Shown here: positions 35,762 to 44,267 of the stretch, one piece after another | How positions within the stretch are numbered: position 1 is the stretch's first letter | Layout: each line of letters opens with the position of its first letter | Assembly (NCBI GenBank): GCA_903864505.1 | Contig: CAIPGC010000073.1 | Location: forward strand, 1-59,125 | From: an uncultured beta proteobacterium | GTDB taxonomy: Bacteria; Pseudomonadota; Gammaproteobacteria; Burkholderiales; Burkholderiaceae_C | Length of the DNA stretch: 59,125 nt | Direction: 5' to 3' | Translations under genes and position numbers: made by a program | Notes under the pieces: generated by a model | Databases searched by the model: none | Seen by the model: only the letters and a program-made list of their open reading frames with translations | Told to the model about the DNA's origin: nothing

Positions 35762-36415
35762 ATGAATATGGACCAAGCCCGCCTCAACATGATCGAACAA
35801 CAGATCCGCCCCTGGAACGTGGGCGACGCTTCCGTGCTGAAACTCCTTTCAGAGGTGAAGCGGGAGGATTTTGTGCCACTGGCGCAAAAGAGTCTGGCCT
35901 ACGCTGGACTTGGAATTGCGTTGCCTGGCGGTCAGCAAATGCTCGAGCCGATCCAGGAGGCCCGTCTGCTGCAAGACCTGGCTGCCAAGCCGCATGAGAC
36001 CGTGCTCGAAATTGGCACCGGCTCTGGCTTTATGGCCGCGCTGCTGGCACGCTGCGCGCAGCGCGTCGTCACGCTGGAGATTGTTCCCGAACTGGTCACT
36101 CTGGCACGCGACAACCTGCGTGCAGCGGGCATTCAAAACGTCGAAGTACGCCAGGGCGACGGCGCCAAGGCGGCCCCCACGGAGGGAACTTACGATGCCA
36201 TCGTGTTAAGCGGTTCAGTGGCGGAGATCCCCATGAGCTTGCTCTGCATGCTCAAGGTCGGCGGACGACTGTCGGCCATTGTGGGCGACGAACCGGTGAT
36301 GCGTGCCACCACCGTGACGCGAACCAGTGGCACCGCATTCCAGACCGTTCAGGGTTGGGACACCGTGGCGCCAAGGCTGCGCAATTTCGCTGAGCCAGAG
36401 CGCTTTAAATTCTGA
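35762..36415 (+). CDS. Protein-L-isoaspartate O-methyltransferase-like protein
   Basis: A 217-residue SAM-dependent methyltransferase of the PCMT family: MIEQQIRPWNVGDASVLKLLSEVKREDFVP, PGGQQMLEPIQEARLLQDL, motif I VLEIGTGSGFMAALLA, and YDAIVLSGSVAEIP. True Pcm repairs isoaspartyl residues. This shorter variant beside rhodanese and tolC is common in Burkholderiales and its substrate is uncertain. A TACAAT -10-like element lies at 35727-35732. The start is set by GGAG 8 nt upstream. Confidence 0.85.
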   Translation: MNMDQARLNMIEQQIRPWNVGDASVLKLLSEVKREDFVPLAQKSLAYAGLGIALPGGQQMLEPIQEARLLQDLAAKPHETVLEIGTGSGFMAALLARCAQRVVTLEIVPELVTLARDNLRAAGIQNVEVRQGDGAKAAPTEGTYDAIVLSGSVAEIPMSLLCMLKVGGRLSAIVGDEPVMRATTVTRTSGTAFQTVQGWDTVAPRLRNFAEPERFKF

Positions 36416-36434
36416 AGCAAAAAGCAGTTCTACC

Positions 36435-36776
36435 ATGGTTGCCCAAATTCGCCCGTCTGCGCTTGAACAGTGGCTGCAATCTGTGCGCCAGCACGGTAAT
36501 CCGGTGGTGCTTGATGTGCGCGAACCCAGCGAAATCCAAATTGCCAGCGTGACAGCCAACGGTTTCCATCTGCGGACGATTCCCATGGGCGTCATTCCGC
36601 CGCGGCTGACCGAACTAGATCCGGCACAACCCGTCGCGTGCCTGTGCCACCACGGTGGTCGGAGCATGCAGGTGGCCAATTTTCTGAAAAATCGCGGCTT
36701 TCAACACGTTGCCAACATTACAGGTGGAATCCAGGCCTGGGCAAACGAACTCGACCCGTCCATCGCCCGGTACTGA
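36435..36776 (+). CDS. Rhodanese-domain protein
   Basis: A 113-residue single rhodanese domain. VVLDVREPSEIQIA (CH2A-like) and the active-site loop CLCHHGGRS (Cys71) are present, with the C-terminal GFQHVANITGGIQAWANELDPSIARY. It would carry a sulfane sulfur as persulfide; the acceptor is unknown. It lies 19 nt after the methyltransferase-like gene, in the usual order before tolC. Confidence 0.9.
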   Translation: MVAQIRPSALEQWLQSVRQHGNPVVLDVREPSEIQIASVTANGFHLRTIPMGVIPPRLTELDPAQPVACLCHHGGRSMQVANFLKNRGFQHVANITGGIQAWANELDPSIARY

Positions 36777-36825
36777 GCCCTCCAACTGCTACTGCACTCC
36801 CTTCACGAGCCCGAGAAAGTCCCCC

Positions 36826-38172
36826 ATGTCCAGCCCACGTCCGATCCTGAATGCCCGCCTTGTCCCCTTGCTACTGGCATTGGGCAGTGCCATGTCGACC
36901 CACGGCCAGAGTCTGGTCGACCTCTATGCTGCTGCACGTGGTTATGACGCAAGCTACCAGTCTTCGAAATTGCAGTTCGACGCATCCTTGGCTAAGGCCG
37001 ATCAGGCCCAGGCCCTGTTGATGCCCACCGTCGGGCTGACCGCCAGTGCCAGCCAGATTACGCAGGACACGCTTTCGCCTGCGGTGGCTGCAAAAAGCTA
37101 CACCTACAACTCCCAATCGGCAACGCTTGCGGTGACGCAGCCTCTGTACCGGCCCAGTAATTCGGCAAGCTACGAACAGGGGAAATTGCTGGCCGACCTT
37201 GCGCAGGCGCAGTTGCTTGCAGCCGAACAAGACCTGGTTGTGCGTGTCAGCCAGGCCTACTTTGATGTGCTTGCCTCCACCGACAGTCTGGCCTTTGTCA
37301 GCAGCCAGAAGACTGCGGTGGCCGAGCAACTGGCCTCTGCCAAACGCAACTTTGAAGTGGGCACCTCCACCATTACCGACTCGCGCGAAGCGCAGGCCCG
37401 GTTTGACTTGGTGGTAGCACAGGAACTTGCCGCTGAAAACGACTTGCGGGTCAAGTCCATTGCGCTGAACCAATTGGTTGGCAAACAGGACGCACGCCCC
37501 AATCCGCTCCTAGCACCGGTAGTGCTGGCGGCACTACAGCCAGCGCTGGTGGATACCTGGGTTCAGCAGTCCGAGGCCAGCCATCCCGGCATCAGGCAGT
37601 TGGAAATTGCGCTCAACGTGGCCAAACTTGAAACACAAAAAGCACAGGCCGGGCACAAGCCTACTCTGGACCTGACCGGCAGTTTTACCGCCGTCAATTT
37701 CGCCGACGGCACCTCCACGGCCGCCAATGTTGACAGCCGCGCCAATCAGGCCTCGATCGGACTGAGCTTCACCCTGCCCCTGTTTGCCGGCTACGCGATC
37801 CAGAACCGGGTCAAGGAAACACTGGCCCTGGAAGACAAGGCACGCGCCGACCTTGAAGCCACCAAGCGCAGCGTCGCCCAGGGAACGCGCACCGCTTTCT
37901 TCGGCGTGCAATCCGGACAAGCCCAGGTCAAAGCACTCGAAGCCGCCGAGGTTTCCAGCCAGAGCGCACTGGACGCCAACAAGTTGGGCTACCAGGTGGG
38001 AGTGCGCATTAACATTGACGTTCTCAATTCGCAAAGCCAGTTGTTTGACACCAAGGCCAAGCTGGCCAAGGCGCGTTACGACGTGCTGGTGGGTGGCCTC
38101 AAACTGCGACAGGCCGCTGGCACCCTCAAGGCGGACGACCTGCAACCGATCAACAGCCAGCTAGCGAAGTAA
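36826..38172 (+). CDS. tolC: TolC-family outer-membrane channel protein
   Basis: A 448-residue outer-membrane factor with a signal peptide (about 1-29, ending THG) and two repeated halves with long coiled-coil helices: SLVDLYAAARGYDASYQSSKLQFDA, VSQAYFDVLASTDSLAFV, VGTSTITDSREAQARFDLV, and in the second half IGLSFTLPLFAGY and LGYQVGVRINIDVLNSQSQLFDTK. It exports proteins or drugs together with RND or type I systems. The start MSSPRPIL at 36826 fits the signal peptide. The 3' end overlaps the convergent waaA by 12 nt. Confidence 0.92.
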   Translation: MSSPRPILNARLVPLLLALGSAMSTHGQSLVDLYAAARGYDASYQSSKLQFDASLAKADQAQALLMPTVGLTASASQITQDTLSPAVAAKSYTYNSQSATLAVTQPLYRPSNSASYEQGKLLADLAQAQLLAAEQDLVVRVSQAYFDVLASTDSLAFVSSQKTAVAEQLASAKRNFEVGTSTITDSREAQARFDLVVAQELAAENDLRVKSIALNQLVGKQDARPNPLLAPVVLAALQPALVDTWVQQSEASHPGIRQLEIALNVAKLETQKAQAGHKPTLDLTGSFTAVNFADGTSTAANVDSRANQASIGLSFTLPLFAGYAIQNRVKETLALEDKARADLEATKRSVAQGTRTAFFGVQSGQAQVKALEAAEVSSQSALDANKLGYQVGVRINIDVLNSQSQLFDTKAKLAKARYDVLVGGLKLRQAAGTLKADDLQPINSQLAK

Positions 38173-39465
38173 TAGCTTCTGGACCGCACAAGCGGTTCGT
38201 TGCGCAGCGCCCTGGTGGTTCAGGGTCATATTTGTCGCTGCTTGGCGCGTCGCCAGCAATGCCGCAGGGTCCCGCAGCAGGGCGATGGCGTGCTCCACAG
38301 CCTGTCGCATGCCGGGCTCGCAAAACGCGGCACCGGCGTCCTGCGCCAGAGAAACCGCCTGCGCAAAATTGAAGGTATGCGGCCCCATGATGATCGGGCA
38401 TTCGCAGGCTGCAGCCTCGATCAGATTTTGCCCGCCCAGCGGCAGAAAACTGCCACCGAGCAGCGCCACATCCGCCAGCGCGTAGTACAGCGCCATCTCC
38501 TGCATCGAGTCCCCAAGCCAGATATCGGCAGTCTGGGGTCTCTGCCTCCATCGGCTGCGACGAGACACTGTAAACCCCTGTGCAACACACAGTTGCTCGA
38601 CCTCGTCAAACCGCTGTGGGTGGCGCGGCACAATCAACCACTGCGCCCGGAATGCTATCTTTTCAGTAGCTTGCTGTGCACTTTCCACGGCGGCCAGCGC
38701 CATCAATCTTTGAATTTCCTGCAGCAGAAGGTACTCCTCGCCTTCGCGCGAAACGGCAAACAGCACCACCGGTCGCTGCGTTGCCTGACGCCACGCCCGC
38801 CCCTGCTGAATTTGATCCGCATCCGGTGTAGCATCGAATTTCAGGTTGCCCAGCACGCCCTGCACCGGGGCCCCGAGTTGCGTCAATCGGGCTGCGTCAT
38901 CGGCGGTCTGCGCCCACACGGCACGCAAACCCTGGTAGGCGGGGTGCGACAGCCAGGCGATACGCTGTGCCTGGCGCAAGGACTTTTCGCTCAGCCTGGC
39001 ATTGACCAGGCAAAGGGGAATGCCATCGGCACGACACTGGGCCACCAGGTTGGGCCAGATCTCCGTCTCCATCAGCAACCCGATGCGCGGCCGAAAGTGC
39101 GTCAGAAAACGCTTTACTGCACCTTGCGTGTCCCACGGTTGCCATGCCTGCACATCACCTTCCTGCAACAGCACGGTGCCCTGCTCGCGGCCTGTAGCAG
39201 TGCCATGGGTAAGCAGCAGTTGCATGCCTGGCAGGACGCGACGCAGTTGCCCAACCAGCACCGCTGCGGCACGGGTTTCACCCAGGGAAACCGCATGAAC
39301 CCACACCAACGTACTCGCTGGGGCGTGACAAGATACAGAGTAGTAACCAAACCGCTCCTCGACCGCTTGGGCATAACCGGGCTCTGCAATCGCCCGGCGA
39401 CGCAACTTGTGCCGCATGGCCGGTTGCAGCAACCACATCAGCAGCGAATACAGCGCTCGCATCAT
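38161..39465 (-). CDS. waaA: 3-deoxy-D-manno-octulosonic acid (Kdo) transferase
   Basis: A 434-residue GT-B glycosyltransferase that adds Kdo to lipid IVA. Features: an N-terminal membrane helix (RALYSLLMWLL), the acceptor region WVHAVSLGETRAA (Glu near residue 60), PQTADIWLGDSMQEMALYYALADVALLGGSFLPLGGQNLIEAAACECPIIMGPHTFNF split over the C-domain. The start at 39465 overlaps the waaC stop (ATGA). Odd: between LLLQEIQRL and WLIVPRHPQRF it has about 15 residues more than I recall for E. coli WaaA. This stretch is encoded by 38654-38701, which matches the interspersed repeat. Confidence 0.93.
   Translation of the reverse strand: MMRALYSLLMWLLQPAMRHKLRRRAIAEPGYAQAVEERFGYYSVSCHAPASTLVWVHAVSLGETRAAAVLVGQLRRVLPGMQLLLTHGTATGREQGTVLLQEGDVQAWQPWDTQGAVKRFLTHFRPRIGLLMETEIWPNLVAQCRADGIPLCLVNARLSEKSLRQAQRIAWLSHPAYQGLRAVWAQTADDAARLTQLGAPVQGVLGNLKFDATPDADQIQQGRAWRQATQRPVVLFAVSREGEEYLLLQEIQRLMALAAVESAQQATEKIAFRAQWLIVPRHPQRFDEVEQLCVAQGFTVSRRSRWRQRPQTADIWLGDSMQEMALYYALADVALLGGSFLPLGGQNLIEAAACECPIIMGPHTFNFAQAVSLAQDAGAAFCEPGMRQAVEHAIALLRDPAALLATRQAATNMTLNHQGAAQRTACAVQKLLLR
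38654..38701 (+). repeat. Interspersed repeat copy inside waaA
   Basis: 48 nt (16 codons) with GCTATCTTTTCAGTAGCT at its left end, identical at 15 of 18 positions to the copy at 42141, and GGCGGCCAGCGCC at the right. It lies antisense to waaA and coincides with an extra segment of WaaA (AAVESAQQATEKIAF), which uses the rare codon ATA. Confidence 0.5.
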
Positions 39466-40505
39466 CGGCACAGCACCGGTGTGTCGAGCTTCTCCCAGGC
39501 TTGCCAAACCGCATCCACGCCCGGGCAAGGCGATCCCACCACGCTCACCTGGCGGGTCACCGCTGCAAGCGCCTGCGGAGGTCCTGTACGCCAGGCCGTA
39601 TCAAAGTTGTAAATTTGCACGTGCGGCAAGCCCAAAGCGACGGCAATGTGGCTAACGCCACTGTCAACCCCAACCACACCTGCGCAGTGCGCAAGCGTAT
39701 CTGTCAGCGCATCGAGCCCCATGACAGGCCAGATCCAGGCATCGTCAAGCTGCGCGGCGATGGCCTCGCTGTGCACCTTCTCCGTGGCATTGCCGTGCAC
39801 CATTGCAACGGCAAACCCGCTGTGGTTGAGGCGTCGCCCGATCTCGACCCACGCAACGTGCGGCCACTGCTTGTCAACACGGGACGTGCCATGCACCAGC
39901 GCGACAAAGGGCTTGCGCGGTACAAATGGGTTGAGGGGAACGCCAACGACCGGCTTTGGAATCGCCGCCAGCGCGCCCTGCAGCAGGCCATATTCCAGTG
40001 CGTCTGGCATGGCATAACCCAGCGCCTTGGCGCAGAGCAGGCGAGACCGCTCGACCGCGTGGACATCGGGTTCGAGCCCGATGGCGACATCGGCCACCCA
40101 ACGCGTGGGCACCTCAAAACTGGAGCCGTCCGTCTGATTGGCCATTGCGTAACGACGGCCCTGCGGCGTGCGCTGTGCCAGCCAGGCCACCAGTGCAGAT
40201 TTACTGAGTCCCTGCAGATCGATGATCGCATCGTAGGCCTGGGCCCGCAGCTCCGACTTGAAGGCAACCCACTCCTGGCGCGTCAGACGACTCCAGGGCC
40301 TAGTACGCCAGCGTCGCAGTTCGCAGGGGATGACACGCGCTACGCCCTCGCAGCGACCAACCAAGGGCGCAAACGCGCGCTCCACCACCCAATCGATTTC
40401 CACCCCCGCGATGGCGCGGCGAATGTCCTGCACAGCGGGCATCGCGTGCACAACATCCCCTAGAGAAGACAGTTTGACGATCAGGATTTTCGGGGCAGAA
40501 GGCAT
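39462..40505 (-). CDS. waaC: LPS heptosyltransferase I
   Basis: A 347-residue GT9 enzyme that transfers the first heptose to Kdo. Motifs: KILIVKLSSLGDVVHAMPAVQDIR, IDWVVERAFAPLV, AIIDLQGLSKSALVAWL, LVHGTSRVDKQWP, CAGVVGVDSGVSHIAVALGLPHVQIYN. The start MPSAPKIL at 40505 is chosen: the frame runs open far upstream (to 41444), but there it is antisense to the alkA fusion and carries no family similarity. It is translationally coupled to waaA. Confidence 0.94.
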   Translation of the reverse strand: MPSAPKILIVKLSSLGDVVHAMPAVQDIRRAIAGVEIDWVVERAFAPLVGRCEGVARVIPCELRRWRTRPWSRLTRQEWVAFKSELRAQAYDAIIDLQGLSKSALVAWLAQRTPQGRRYAMANQTDGSSFEVPTRWVADVAIGLEPDVHAVERSRLLCAKALGYAMPDALEYGLLQGALAAIPKPVVGVPLNPFVPRKPFVALVHGTSRVDKQWPHVAWVEIGRRLNHSGFAVAMVHGNATEKVHSEAIAAQLDDAWIWPVMGLDALTDTLAHCAGVVGVDSGVSHIAVALGLPHVQIYNFDTAWRTGPPQALAAVTRQVSVVGSPCPGVDAVWQAWEKLDTPVLCR

Positions 40506-40640
40506 CGGGAGTGAAGGGCGCAAACGGCAGCAAACAGCAGAAAAGGGTCGAAATGTCGTCGGCATTGTAGGCGGACCCGCAAGGAACGACAGGTCCGAAA
40601 ATGGCCACTGCACGGTGCCGTTGTGCGTATTATCGCAACC

Positions 40641-42137
40641 ATGCCCACAACCACAGACAATGCCAGTTCGGACGATACCTGCTACCTGGCTCTGAAGGCC
40701 CGAGATGCCCGGTTTGATGGTCACTTCTTTACCGGGGTCACCTCCACCGGAATTTACTGCCGCCCGGTGTGCCGGGTGCGTACGCCACGGCGTGAGAACT
40801 GCCAGTTTTATGTGATGGCTGCGCAAGCCGAATCGGCCGGATTTCGACCCTGCCTGCGTTGCCGCCCTGAACTTGCACCGGGTCAGGGAGTCCCCTGGTC
40901 GGTGCAGGATGCCTCCAGCATCCTGGCGCAACAGGCAGCCCAACTCATGGATGCGCCCGAGCCGTGGTCGGACGCGCCGGTGACCATGGGAGCGGTGGCA
41001 GCTCGACTGGGTGTCAGTACACGCCATTTGCGCCGCATTTTTGAAGCGACCTGGGGCGTTTCTCCGCTGCAATACTGGCAGACACGCCGCCTGCTGATGG
41101 CAAAGCGCCTGCTGACCGACACCACGCTGCCAGTGGCGCACATTGCCGCTCTGAGCGGTTATGCGAGTTTGCGGCGTTTCAATGCCTCCTTCGTAGAGCA
41201 CTACCGCCTGCAACCCCGTGCGATGCGCAAGACCAGCCCTGCAAACATCGTTCTCGGCGATCAGAATGGCATCGTGCTCAAAGCCGCCTACCGCCCGCCT
41301 TACGATATCAACGCCCTGCTGCAATTTTTTGCTACCCGCAGCCTCGCCGGCGTGGAACGGGTTGACCTGGCGCGGCAGTCGATGGTGCGAACCTTGTCGC
41401 TGGACTTGGACGGCAGGACGTGCCAGGGCTGGGTGCACATGCATTTCCTGACAGACACCTGTAGCGTCGAACTGCGCATCAGTGACACGCTTGGAGACGC
41501 TCTGCCCCAGGTGCTGGCGCGGCTGCGCGCCCTGCTGGACCTCGACGCAGATCCGTTGTCAATCAACGCCGCACTTCTAGGCGACTTTCCGGGGACCGAC
41601 GGGCTGCGCGTGCCTGGCACCCTGGACGGATTTGAATTGGCAGTGCGTGCCATTTTGGGCCAGCAGATCACGGTCGCCGCCGCCCGTACCTTGGGCAACC
41701 GACTGGTGGAACGCTTTGGAAATGACCTAACAACCCCCTTTAAGGGCATCAACCGACTGTTTCCGCGGCCACAAGTATTGGCCCAAGCCCCAGGCGAGGC
41801 AATCGGCCAGTTGGGGATTGTTCGCCAGCGCCAGCACGCCATACAAGCTCTCGCGCGGGCCGTGTCTGATGGCTCCCTGAGACTCCACCCTGGCACGAGT
41901 GTGGGCGCCACCATTGCTGCCCTGCAGGCATTACCCGGAATCGGCCCCTGGACCGCAAACTACATTGCCATGCGCGCGCTGCGCTGGCCCGACGCATTTC
42001 CTTCCGGCGACGTGGCCTTGCACAAGGCATTGCGTGTGCAGGACAGCAAAAACGCGCCGCAGGCGGCGGAGCTCGTTTCCCAACGCTGGAAGCCCTGGCG
42101 CAGCTATGCCGTCATTCGGGCCTGGAATTCGCTCTAG
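40641..42137 (+). CDS. Ada-type regulator fused to AlkA DNA glycosylase
   Basis: A 498-residue three-part protein. Residues about 10-80 are an Ada zinc/methyl-acceptor domain (GVTSTGIYCRPVCRVRTPRRENC, FRPCLRCRPE). Residues about 105-205 are an AraC helix-turn-helix (TMGAVAARLGVSTRHLRRIF, LPVAHIAALSGYASLRRFNASF). Residues about 215-498 are AlkA with LDGFELAVRAILGQQITV, the helix-hairpin-helix LPGIGPWTANYIAMRALRWPDAF and the catalytic Asp in PSGDVAL. It would sense methyl-phosphotriesters and excise alkylated bases. The Ogt domain of E. coli Ada is absent and encoded separately 72 nt downstream. Start ATG 40641; a GTG 18 nt earlier is possible. Confidence 0.93.
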   Translation: MPTTTDNASSDDTCYLALKARDARFDGHFFTGVTSTGIYCRPVCRVRTPRRENCQFYVMAAQAESAGFRPCLRCRPELAPGQGVPWSVQDASSILAQQAAQLMDAPEPWSDAPVTMGAVAARLGVSTRHLRRIFEATWGVSPLQYWQTRRLLMAKRLLTDTTLPVAHIAALSGYASLRRFNASFVEHYRLQPRAMRKTSPANIVLGDQNGIVLKAAYRPPYDINALLQFFATRSLAGVERVDLARQSMVRTLSLDLDGRTCQGWVHMHFLTDTCSVELRISDTLGDALPQVLARLRALLDLDADPLSINAALLGDFPGTDGLRVPGTLDGFELAVRAILGQQITVAAARTLGNRLVERFGNDLTTPFKGINRLFPRPQVLAQAPGEAIGQLGIVRQRQHAIQALARAVSDGSLRLHPGTSVGATIAALQALPGIGPWTANYIAMRALRWPDAFPSGDVALHKALRVQDSKNAPQAAELVSQRWKPWRSYAVIRAWNSL

Positions 42138-42140
42138 CCC

Positions 42141-42196
42141 GCTATATTTTTTGTAGCTGTTCACCCATATAAAGAAAGGGCTGTTGCCCATTTTTT
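42141..42196 (+). repeat. Interspersed ~55-bp repeat between alkA and ogt
   Basis: The reference copy: left block GCTATATTTTTTGTAGCTG, right block with hairpin GGGC-TGTT-GCCC followed by ATTTTTT. It begins 4 nt after the alkA stop and ends 13 nt before ogt. The right end could act as a weak intrinsic terminator, and the left block as another small hairpin (GCTA/TAGC). Confidence 0.7.
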
Positions 42197-42209
42197 CAAC
42201 AACTTCACC

Positions 42210-42707
42210 ATGAAATTTTCACCCGCTCCTGTTCGCTGCACTGTCCCGAGTCCGCTAGGGAATCTGACCCTGGCCGCCTACGATCACGCACTGGTCGGCC
42301 TGTGGTTTGAGCTTCAGCAGCACCTGCCCGATTACACAAAGTGGCGAGTGGACCGCGACCACCCCGTGCTGCGCACGACAGCCGAGCAGCTGCAGCAATA
42401 CTTCGATGGCCAGCGACGCACGTTTGACGTACCGCTGAATCTGGGCAACGGCACTGCGTTCCAGCAGCGCGTCTGGCGCAGTCTGCTGGCCATAGCACCG
42501 GGGAGCACCAGCACCTATGGCGCAATCAGCCTGAACATTGGGCAGCCCAGCGCCGTGCGTGCAGTGGGGGGCGCCATTGGCCGCAACCCGATTGGGATCA
42601 TCGTGCCCTGCCACCGGGTGGTCGGGTCAAATGGCGCACTGACCGGGTATGCGGGTGGCCTGGAGCGAAAAGTGGCCCTGTTGCAGCTGGAAAGCGAATT
42701 GTTGTGA
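42210..42707 (+). CDS. ogt: Methylated-DNA--protein-cysteine methyltransferase
   Basis: A 165-residue suicide repair protein for O6-methylguanine. Active site IVPCHRVVG (Cys134), helix-turn-helix STYGAISLNIGQPSAVRAVGGAIGRNP, and the C-terminal GYAGGLERKVALLQLE. It supplies the activity missing from the upstream Ada-AlkA fusion. Its TGA overlaps the GTG start of the EamA gene. Confidence 0.95.
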   Translation: MKFSPAPVRCTVPSPLGNLTLAAYDHALVGLWFELQQHLPDYTKWRVDRDHPVLRTTAEQLQQYFDGQRRTFDVPLNLGNGTAFQQRVWRSLLAIAPGSTSTYGAISLNIGQPSAVRAVGGAIGRNPIGIIVPCHRVVGSNGALTGYAGGLERKVALLQLESELL

Positions 42708-43609
42708 CCGCCCGCGCTGATGCCAGGCCCTGGTTTGCTGAATTCATCCTGCTGGCCGCTATTTGGGGCGCCTCGTTCCTGTTCATGCGCATTGGCGCGC
42801 GCGAGTTCGGTGCCCTTCCAACGGCAGGTATTCGGGTCGGCATCGCCACCATCTTTCTATCGCCCATCCTCCTGCTGCGTGGGCAAGGTGGACTGTTGCG
42901 CCAGCACTGGAAGCTCACGTTCGCGGTGGGCATATTGAATTCAGCTCTGCCATTCACCTGTTTTACCTATGCATTGCTGACCATTTCGACCGGACTGTCG
43001 TCCATTCTCAATGCAACCGTGCCGCTGTTTGGTGCAGTTATCGCCTGGATCTGGCTGAAGGACAGACCCACCGGTTCGCGCACCGTGGGACTGGTGATCG
43101 GCTTTCTGGGTGTCGCGCTGCTGGCCTGGGATAAGGCCAGTTTCGAGCCCGATGCAAGTGGCGCTTCCAGCGGTTGGGCAGTAATGGCCTGTTTGCTGGC
43201 ATGCCTTTGCTACGGGCTGGCGGCGAGTTTCACCAAGCGCTTTCTGAGCGGCCTGCCGTCGCTGGTGACCTCCACCGGCAGCCAGATCGGAGCGGTCCTG
43301 TTTCTGACGCCCCTGACCATTTTTTACTGGCCTGACCACGCGGTGTCGACCAATGCGTGGATGGCCCTGCTGGCGCTGGGTGTTCTGTGCACCGGTCTGG
43401 CCTATATTCTGTACTTTCGTCTGATTGAGCGCGTGGGACCGGCACGTGCGCTGACCGTGACATTTGCGATTCCGGTGTTCGCCGTGTTCTACGGTGTAGC
43501 GCTGCTAGGTGAAGTGGTCACACCGTGGATGCTAGGGTGCGCGGTCGTCATCATTGCAGGCACGTCGCTGTCGACCGGACTGGTGCGGTTTTCACGGCAG
43601 CGCCAGTAA
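42704..43609 (+). CDS. EamA/DMT family transporter
   Basis: A 301-residue membrane protein with about ten TM segments in two EamA repeats (FILLAAIWGASFLFMRIGAREF in the first; AVMACLLACLCYGLAASFTKRFL in the second). It is a metabolite exporter-type protein of unknown substrate. The GTG start overlaps the ogt stop by 4 nt, indicating coupling, but a functional link to DNA repair is not evident. Confidence 0.9.
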   Translation: MTARADARPWFAEFILLAAIWGASFLFMRIGAREFGALPTAGIRVGIATIFLSPILLLRGQGGLLRQHWKLTFAVGILNSALPFTCFTYALLTISTGLSSILNATVPLFGAVIAWIWLKDRPTGSRTVGLVIGFLGVALLAWDKASFEPDASGASSGWAVMACLLACLCYGLAASFTKRFLSGLPSLVTSTGSQIGAVLFLTPLTIFYWPDHAVSTNAWMALLALGVLCTGLAYILYFRLIERVGPARALTVTFAIPVFAVFYGVALLGEVVTPWMLGCAVVIIAGTSLSTGLVRFSRQRQ

Positions 43610-43616
43610 CCAGCCG

Positions 43617-44267
43617 CTACTGCCGGATCACATCAGCACCGGGGGGCGGTTTGAATGCAAACGTGGCCGCTTCGAGCGCTACATTGGACTGCACATTGCC
43701 AAACTTCAACGCCGACTTCTGCCCAAAGCTGTCGAGAATCTCCAGGGACATCAACTCGGCTCCGCGAAACCCCACCCGCACGTTTTGGAGAGAACTGTCC
43801 TTCGCCTTTGGCATCGCTTGTACCCACTCCATACCGTCACGCTCGCCCTCTGCAGTCAACACAAAGTCGATTTCCAGGACATGCAAGTCGCTGGTCGATG
43901 CAATCAGGGCCGCCGGGGTTGAACCCAACACGGCTGACTGTTTGCGCGCAGTCACCTGGTTAAGCTCCACATCCCACATCCACAGCGTCTGGCCGTCGGC
44001 CACGATGGTTTGCGCAAACGGCTTTTTGTAAATGAACTTGAAGCGCCCCGGGCGGGAAAATTCGAAGCTGCCACTGGAAGTTTTCAACCGTGCTGCCTGA
44101 CCGTCCCTAGCAGGTATGGTTACGACCTGGGTGAAGTCGGCACGGCCGGACTTGACCGTCCGAATGAAGGTGTCAAGGTCATTCATACCATCAGCCCGCA
44201 CCGCACCTGCGCAAGCAGCTATCAACACGATAGCAAGAAAAAACCTTCTCAAGTTGCTTCCCATCAT
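43617..44267 (-). CDS. lolA: Outer-membrane lipoprotein carrier protein
   Basis: A 216-residue periplasmic chaperone that carries lipoproteins from LolCDE to LolB. Signal peptide 1-25 ([15 protein letters not shown]), then [49 protein letters not shown], and [25 protein letters not shown]. The start overlaps the ftsK stop (ATGA). The signal-peptide codons at 44209-44234 share the 13-mer TAGCTGCTTGCGC with the ycnI signal peptide. Confidence 0.93.
   Translation of the reverse strand: MMGSNLRRFFLAIVLIAACAGAVRADGMNDLDTFIRTVKSGRADFTQVVTIPARDGQAARLKTSSGSFEFSRPGRFKFIYKKPFAQTIVADGQTLWMWDVELNQVTARKQSAVLGSTPAALIASTSDLHVLEIDFVLTAEGERDGMEWVQAMPKAKDSSLQNVRVGFRGAELMSLEILDSFGQKSALKFGNVQSNVALEAATFAFKPPPGADVIRQ

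Noticed and set aside
40506..41444. N-terminal extension of waaC
   Set aside because: The frame stays open but is antisense to the Ada-AlkA gene; heptosyltransferase similarity begins at 40505.
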